In this document: one piece after another, positions 56,700 to 64,000 of the stretch
How the letters are laid out: each line of letters starts with the position of its first letter
Numbering within the stretch: the stretch's first letter is position 1
Assembly: GCA_016806645.1 (NCBI GenBank)
Contig: JACSYO010001601.1
Span: 406,232-470,231, forward strand
DNA length: 64,000 nucleotides
Source: Ophiodon elongatus
Lineage: Eukaryota; Chordata; Actinopteri; Perciformes; Hexagrammidae
Direction of reading: 5' to 3'
Notes under the pieces: model-generated
Database searches by the model: none
The model's input: only the letters and a program-made list of their open reading frames with translations
Told to the model about the DNA's origin: nothing
Made by a program: the position numbers and the translations under genes

Positions 56700-59600
56700 T
56701 GCTCTGAACTCAGCTTTTTATTGGAATATAGTGTGTATGTATATAATAATATAATAACATAATATAATATGTGGTGTCGCACCAGTTACCAGACACATCA
56801 ACCAATATGAAGTCAATAGATCAATAGACATATTTATGAACATTAAATCTGTAAATATGCGTTTGTCCTCCAGTGTACGTCCCACAGCAGACTTTACCAC
56901 CTCGTCTCTCCCACAGTTGATGAGGAGCTGAATATCAGACACATTTAACTTGTTGGTAAATTGTACTGAAAATTCACACTAGCCCGAATGTTGTGTTCGG
57001 GGCCCTCGAGAGCCAGGGGCTCCTCGACAACTCAAAGTACGTCAATTTGGAGTTGTAACAGGAGTTAAACCTCTCTTATCAGAAGAAGAAACATTTATTG
57101 ACTATGATTTTGCCATTATTATTATCAGGCTATTATCATTGCTATTGGTATTATTATTATCATTGTTATTTGTATTATTACTATTATTATTATTATTGTT
57201 ATTATTATTATTATTACACATACAGCAGTGGGACCTCAAACAATTAGGATGTAAAGCCAGCAGAAGAGGAGAGCATCAAGATATGAATATGTTACCATCA
57301 GTTTAGAATTCCATTATATTAGATACAACTTTTAATCTTCAGAGAGGAAACTATAATGACGACAAGAAAAGTCAGTACATAAAGATCATTAGATGACACA
57401 AGCTCCTTTGAAATAATATTTTATCGTTAAATATGTCAAATACAATAAAAAAACGACACAAATAAAAACTCTTCAGCATAATACAATACAGTGAAATAAT
57501 GTATTATACAACAAATAGGATTAGTATGTAAAAGCCTATGAAAAAGGGAATTATTTGAGAATATATATATATATATATATATAATATATGAGAAAATTGT
57601 AACTACATGTGTTCAACAATTTGAGAATATTAGAAATAACTCACTCCCAACCTCCCCACGGTTGGCGTCTGATATCAGTACAGCACACTTTCAACTGACA
57701 CCATGTGAACCCACCTGCGTCGTCATCAGACCGGAGTCAGCTGGAGGCCAGCTCGTCCACACAGGAGACGGCTGTCAGTGTCGTGTGCAAAACTAAAAGG
57801 AAACATTTTGTCTGGTCAGTCATGTGAGTCCATAGTCAAGTTAAAGTCAAAGTTGTACTAACCCTGCCTCAGGGGGTTTTGTTGCCTAAATCTAACTTCC
57901 TGTGAAGACGAGAGCTTCTTTTGAAAAGTCACCGTGCGTGAAACAAGTGCAGGCCGACCCGTTCCAAACTGACCCAGAGTAAGCAAAGCGTCGCAGGGGG
58001 AAGCGTGGGGCCGCTGACCGAGCGTCGTATCTGACGAGCTGGGAGTGAACACGTGTTGGAAATAAAGGCATAAAACATTAACAAACTAAAAAAATGTCAT
58101 TCATTTGCGCCCTTCACTTTTTTATTTATTTACTATTATGGAGATATTTCTCCATCTGCTGAATGACACCATCAGTTGAAAGCTCTGGAAAAGTAAGTGA
58201 GTGAATCTTTTGAATTAAGATAACTTTTTAGATTAAAATGTATTCCTAACATGGTTGCCAAAATGCTTCTGCTGGTCTAAATAAATAGAATTTTCCAAAA
58301 AAAAAAAGGTATTTGCACAAACATTGATATTTCGGAGATGAAGAGCTTTCAGATAGTGATAATAAAGTATTAGTACGTCACCAACTAAAATACTGTGAGC
58401 AGCATTTTACCATATTTTTACCACATTGCTTTGCTATCACTTAACTCTTCTGATAATGTGACATACAGTGTTTTTTGTCAATATTTACTCTCCAGTAACA
58501 ATCGTGTTTATTCCATTTTTGCAAGGGAGTCCTATGTGACCGTGGAAAGCCTTCCAGCCTTCTGTAAGAATGTTTGACAAAGGAAATGAATCAGCTCAGG
58601 TCCAGCAGTGCAGTGTTGATGACAACAGCTTCAGGCCGTTTGCATAATGATTTCTGCCTTCTTCTCCTGCGTGAGATTATGAAGCCTAAACGTTAAGAAT
58701 ATTGCAGGGTGATGGGTCAGTGGCCTTTGTGGATGCTCACAGACCGAGAGAGGCAGGAGGATGGTGGACTGGGGGCTGGGGGGGCGACACAAAGGGGATT
58801 TCAAGCCGATTCAAAACCGTTGAGACCCGAAGCACTTTGCTTTGTCACCTCACTCCTGGAGCACAATGCCAATGCTAATGAGGAACCGCTCAGGAACTGG
58901 AGGAGGTAATGGGATGGGCCCCTCTTGTTAATATTTGACACCTCAGCTCCCCCCTACCCACTCCACCCAATTCCTAGAAATCGTGAATCTATTCAATTCA
59001 AAGTAGCAAAGGGTTTCCCATACTTCCTGAAATCCTGGACTACTAATAGACAAACACTAGACATGCATTTGATACGATTTTGATTCATGGAGAGAATGAA
59101 TTGGTGCAGAATGATTTCATCGTCTATTCTATGTTTACATCTTTATTTTGGTCATTCCCGCAAAGATGTCTTGGAAAAACCTGGAAACATACAAGATCAA
59201 GCTAAATGTTATTTCCTCATATGAAGGTCTAAATGCAGTTTCCAAGGCTTTGTGCGTCACTGCTAGAGATAAATTGCGAGCCCTTGTGGGGTCAACGACT
59301 GATTACCCAGTGATGTATATTCTTTACAAATTTAAAACGTGCTCACAACTGCAAATGTTAAGATGTAGGAGGTGGAAATAATTACAAAATTAGTTGACAA
59401 AGCACTCTCACGTCAATGTCCATAGTTGTTTTGGATTTTTCCAAACAAAAGCACATACTTAGGTTTAGGCAACACAACCATGTAGTTATGCTGTAAGAGC
59501 ATCGTGTTCAGGGTTCAAACGACTAGATCTCTAAAGTGAAAATGAAACATAAAACACGTTGTTGCTTTCACACAGGACATGAATAGCGGTGTCTTGGTTG

Positions 59601-61147
59601 TGCGTTTGACCCCCGACCCTCCCTCCACCCCGTGGGTGTTTTCTAGTCTTTATCCTGCGTCATCACACGAGAGCATTTTCTCTGAGCGTCTAACAAAGCT
59701 GTGGATGGGTTAACATTGTAGTCACATGAAAGCTCGGTGTGTCTCATACAGACGCTGAAGGGTTCCTTCTGTGTCTTTAGCAGACGCCAACAAAGCTTGT
59801 ATTTGACACCCTGGGGATGATAACGGGCTGGGACTCCAGTTTTGAAGCCTTGAGTTGGGCATTTTGTCCGTCACCATCTTGTTTTTGTGCACCAGAAGTG
59901 ACACGAGAGGTTAAGTACAACTGAAAGGATTGCTCTGTGAAAGGGTTAAAGTTGTTAAACGAAAACAGCACATCTCAACACACATCTCACATCCATTGAA
60001 TGCATCTTCAGATGATTATGTAGCTGTGATATCTAGCTAAGCTAAGCTACTGTCAATTTGTTTGAATAAAATCCCTCTATTGCTGTTGGTTGCACCTGAC
60101 CTCTGTGCTGAATCCTTGCCTCGGGTCCTTGTAGAGAAATAAAGCGAAAGCTTCACTTCTTGAAGCTGTGGTGCTGGTGCTGCCGTGGCGATGCACAGGC
60201 CCACATTGTGTCCCACTGCTCTCTCTGAGGCCCAGACGGACGCTGATTGCAGCACCAGCCCTGATATTTGTTGTTTGGTATTAGGCGTTAGCCAGCTGCT
60301 TAGAGGCGATTACCCGTATGCCTTTTAATGAGAGGAAGAAAAGCTTAGTCTGCTCTAACCCAGAGAGCCACGCAGGCAGACAGGGCTTAGTGATTGCTCT
60401 GCCAGTCACTGTGCTGGAGACAGACACTGGGTCATGGTACACAGCAGGTCACAGGATACAGAGTAGCCTGTCTGCACACTGCTCCATCACACCCTGACCT
60501 CACACACACAGCAACAGGAATCCTCCATAGGCTTCCTGCTGCATCTTTTATGCAGATCACAGTACTGACTGACCATGTGTGTCTGGTTCAACTACAGTAT
60601 TCAAAGCGGCTCCACAGCACTGCACAGAAACTCCCTGTCATGGCGTGTTTGCCTGTAATAGGCTCCAAATCTGCACGCATTGCTGTTTTACTGTAATGGA
60701 TCAGATATTTGAGCTATTAGTCTACTTCAGCTGATTGTTTACCCCAACACCAAGCAGCAGTCGGACAACGTTAGCTAGTGGTGATCAAAGTGGAGCATTA
60801 AGAGGCTTAAGATCCATATGTTTTTATCAGGAGTTGGTTGAGACCAAAACAGAGACTTACATTCACCATGTGGCACAAAGCTACTCTAAATAAATGTGAA
60901 TGTTGCAACGTGTGTGCTGGATGTGTAGACAGGCAATGGTTTACTAACACAGACCTTTATAAGGTGATTTTATGTCAGATATCGTCAATTTTACATAAAA
61001 ATAAAATAAAAACATTTTCACTATTCAAGTGCAACAACCTCCTCTCTTGTTTTAAGATTCTGGAAAATTACTTAAAAGATGAACATTTTACACAGTGAGT
61101 GTAAAATGTAGCCAAACACTACTAAAAGTCTGGCATTTAACATACAT
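56700..61147. other. gene-free intergenic DNA upstream of mex3b
   Basis: No supported coding sequence. It holds an (ATT)n-rich tract at 57114-57216 and a (TA) run near 57558-57592. Fragments of dispersed repeat type (GGTTTAGGCAACACAACCA near 59463; 57650-58050) are also present. Regulatory elements for mex3b may lie here but cannot be recognised from one sequence. Confidence 0.4.
57114..57216. repeat. (ATT)n-rich microsatellite
   Basis: Imperfect TTA/ATT trinucleotide repeats with CATT and GTT interruptions. Confidence 0.9.
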
Positions 61148-61480
61148 ACTATTATCATTACTATTCTCCTATGCTCTCATTATATGAATCATTTCTGTCA
61201 TATCCATTGAATGTGTGATAACTCTGTTATGTTGTTCGTTCTGTACACATGACATCTATTGTACTTCTGTCCATCCTGATAGAGGATCCTCCTCTGTTGC
61301 TCTCCTGAAGGTTTCTTCCCTTTTTCTCCCCTTAAAGGTTTTTTTGGGGAGTTTTTCCTGATCCAATGAGAGGTCCTGGGACAGAGGATATCATATGTGT
61401 ACAGATTGTAAAGCCCTCTGAGGCAAATTTGTAATTTGTGATTTTGGGCTATACAAGATAAATTGAATTGAATTGAATAC
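61148..61480 (+). mobile_element. LINE family A 3' UTR and tail
   Basis: The cleanest copy of the family-A 3' end: GAATCATTTCTGTC, ACACATGACATCTATTGT, GAGGATCCTCCTCTGTTGCT and GATTGTAAAGCCCTCTGAGG, ending TTGAATTGAATTGAAT. It is useful as reference for the interrupted copy at 22365-22925. Confidence 0.85.
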
Positions 61481-62684
61481 TTACATACTTTTCCTTTTAG
61501 CTACAGTGAGCTGGTATCACCTTCGGATACTAGCGCTGGTAGAATACTTACGTTTCTATACCAATGCATTTTTTTATTTAACAAATAAAAGTCATAGTTG
61601 GCAAACCTTAAATGTTTAGGACAGCCACAGGCACTTTGCCTTAATAAAGTAGTCTAAAATTGGCAACATTTGTATTCTAAATATATTAGTTTAAGAATCA
61701 TATATCATAAGCAGTGCCAGCTTTCTGTATTTGACACACAGAAATATTTCTGTCAATACCAAAAACATATTGAGGTTCAATACCCAGCCATGAAGACCTA
61801 AATGTAAAGTAAGCAGTGAGCTAGAACAGATGAGATCAGATGAACAGCATGAAGAAAGGAGGTCTGTTTTCCCCATTGCTGCTATATGTATATATAGAAA
61901 TATATACAGTATATATAGACATATAAAAGACACTGTTCATGGGAAGATTAGGGTGGACGACTGCATGACGACATTCAGAACATTCAGTCGTAAGATAAAT
62001 AAAAGGTCCTACAAACTAATTTGGTTTGTGATGTTGTAAAGTTTCTAATGTTTACATTAATGAGGCTTGGTGCTCAAACAGTCAAAGTTGATGGACAATG
62101 TTTCTCTGACCTATTATCTGCCCAGAGAATTGTTGTTTTGCCTCTGTTTACATTCTTCCTGTTGCAGATTTAATAAATGCACAGGAATGCTCTACTGGTT
62201 CTGTTTTTTCTTGACAGCAAAAATAACCAACAGTTAAATTATATAAAGGCTTAAAGTTAGGCATAACTAAGGGTGAGGCCGCTTTGAGTGACAGGTTGTT
62301 ACCATGGCAATGTTCAGCATGGTACTAAAAGACACCCGAGTCGACGGTTCATTTTTTCGGGTAAGCACATTTTGTTTTAAGTCTGTTAGTCGCTAGCCCA
62401 AAATTAACATCCCAATTAATATCCCAGTTAACATGAACTACGGCTGCACCTTACTAACCGAGCTAGTTAGCCAGCACTAGCTAATTGTACCACATTAACA
62501 CAGCACAATGAAACCCAGCTGAGGAAGGTTTCATTGTGTAACAAACCCCATCTCCTGAAGCTGTGGGTAACAAAACGCTCCAGTGTAGCAGATGAATGTC
62601 TCAGAGCTGTGTAGCAAGCAGAGCGCACACACGTGGAGATGGAAGGATGCAGTGTGCTTGTGCGGCTTGGGGACCGGCTGGCAC

Positions 62685-62741
<57 letters not shown>

Positions 62742-63360
62742 TGTGGTGTTGCAGACATTTCTCTTTTCCTACAAGAGGTGAGCTATTGGTCTTGTGTGTG
62801 TAAACCGAGCCAGACTCAAGGTTAGACGAAGGAAGATGTGACACTTTGGTTTTGGTGCATTTTGACACAAGGAAGCTTCTTTCCTTACGGGTTTTAACAT
62901 CACTGGATGCAATCAGTGAAGTGAAAGCCTCCTCATTCTAATCAGGGGAATCCGTTTGTGTGTAAATGATATGAATCTTATCGCCACTAATCCACACTCT
63001 GCACCTTCAGAAAAACTCTTAAAAGAGTTGAGGCTTGACAGGAGCTGTCCCTGAGGGAGTCTTCAGCAGGATGACATTGTATTTAACTCCAGAACATAAT
63101 TGATGTGCGTGGTGCATGGCATTCAGACCAATAGCAGAAGGATGATTCATGTCCTCTTCTTGTTGACAGCTGGAGAGGTAAGTTGGATATGAGCTCATCA
63201 GTGGACATGTATGCTCTTTTTGGGAGTATGTTTTTTTTAAATCTACTCCTAGATGTCAGTGCCAGAGAAATGAAAAGGTTTTTATTCCACATCCATGCAG
63301 AGGGGCAGTGTGCTTTGAAGTGTTGGAAGCTGTAGAAATGGTGCAGGCTATGTGCAGGGA
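61481..63360. other. gene-free DNA with a (CA)n run
   Basis: No coding sequence was supported. A (CA)26 run lies at 62688-62739. A TA-rich tract with TATATAGA words lies at 61885-61925. Confidence 0.45.
62688..62739. repeat. (CA)26 microsatellite
   Basis: Uninterrupted 52-bp dinucleotide run. Confidence 0.97.
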
Positions 63361-63384
63361 TGTGCAGGTATGGATGCAGCGCTG

Positions 63385-63775
63385 TCCTTTCCCTCCCTCT
63401 TCTCTTACTGTCTCCTCCCATTTCCATCTCCCCCTCTAATCCCTCTCTCCCCCACCTGCTTCTTCCATGCTTCCCTCCTTTTTTTTCTCCTTGCTCCCTT
63501 CTCTGGTCTTCCTTACATCTCTGTATCTCCTCCCTCCCTCCCCTGTTCGCTCTGACACACTGAACTGAAGTGGCACTGCTTCCCTGTGCTGTGATTGGCT
63601 GCCTGCCAGACGCTGGTTGAGCCAAGCAGTACAGCAGCAGGGCAGCTGGAGCCGGCGGCTCATAATGCACCGCACTCCTCCTCCTCCTCCTCCTCCTCCT
63701 CCTCCTCCTCCTCCTTCTCCTCCTCCTCCTTCCTCCTTCCTCCCTCCTCCTCCTCCTCCCTCCTCCTCTTCATCT
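63385..63775. repeat. polypyrimidine tract and (TCC)n microsatellite
   Basis: C/T-rich sequence at 63385-63545 is followed, after a mixed 125 bp containing GTGATTGGCTG, by a (CTC)n run with few interruptions at 63675-63771. Frames through it are low-complexity and not genes. Confidence 0.9.
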
Positions 63776-64000
63776 CTTCTGATTTTCCGTTAATTGCTAA
63801 CCACCCCATGGTGTCATATGAATAATGAAGTAAGGGAGGAAATAGCATGATGTTACAACACGATGCAACAGTCAATATTGGTATCTCTTAACATGATCAC
63901 GACCTTTCTCTAACCTTAACCAAGTAGTTCTTTAGTCATCATTCTCCCTATCTTTCCTTCACCCTAACCTAAACTACGTTTTTTTAACAACAATCTGTCC

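Noticed and set aside
63083..63670. 195-codon minus-strand frame
   Set aside because: Low-complexity polypurine translation with no family resemblance; no start or splice support.

Overview
The window reads as euchromatic nuclear DNA of a ray-finned fish, probably a percomorph teleost. The reasons are one vertebrate single-copy gene with teleost-like protein features, long (AC)n microsatellites, and a dense, mutually nested mixture of fish-type retrotransposons (CR1/L2-group LINEs, tRNA-derived SINEs, Ty3/Gypsy LTRs, a DIRS-like element) and DNA transposons (hAT, PIF/Harbinger, Tc1-like). No bacterial or organellar features were seen, and no tRNA or rRNA gene outside SINE heads. Family names rest on protein and sequence recognition, not on a database search.

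The only intact host gene is mex3b on the minus strand: coding exon 1 at 55899-56118, a 1.5 kb intron, coding exon 2 at 53014-54395 and a long AT-rich 3' UTR down to about 51720. It encodes about 533 residues with two KH RNA-binding domains and a C-terminal RING finger, as expected of a post-transcriptional regulator. Its 5' end lies in a GC/CpG-rich block whose upstream flank holds a full CRE palindrome, an octamer, an inverted CCAAT box and a GC box.

Positions 1 to about 48,900 are mostly gene-poor repeat territory. In order: a solo LTR with internal tandem repeats (688-1975); a repeat with three CTCF-like sites (5625-6275); a dead BED-finger hAT transposase (6973-8794); a Gypsy pol remnant carrying a LINE tail (9985-10975); a dead PIF/Harbinger transposase (12492-13454); a nest of two LINE families, a Gypsy chromodomain end plus LTR, and an unclassified 2.45 kb hairpin-headed repeat (13640-22925); a solo LTR inside a SINE (25686-26442); a PNMA-like Gag/protease element split by a 2.9 kb LINE (26670-31339); a LINE inserted in a LINE (31340-33720); a decayed DIRS-like element (33735-36235); a near-perfect 43-bp foldback (36660-36759); a SINE, a Tc1-like remnant and a solo LTR (38116-40028); and a Rex1/CR1-like LINE remnant (47540-48770) followed by microsatellites and a 26-bp hairpin. 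From 41,000 to 47,500, 49,000 to 51,700 and 56,700 to 63,300 I see mostly unique non-coding DNA. It may hold mex3b regulatory elements, but that cannot be shown from one sequence.

I found no previously undescribed multi-gene system. The objects most worth a second look are the two isolated hairpins, the hairpin-headed repeat with an internal ~463-bp duplication, the PNMA-like Gag/protease remnant with a changed protease active site, the CTCF-like tandem sites, and the mex3b 3' UTR and promoter motifs.
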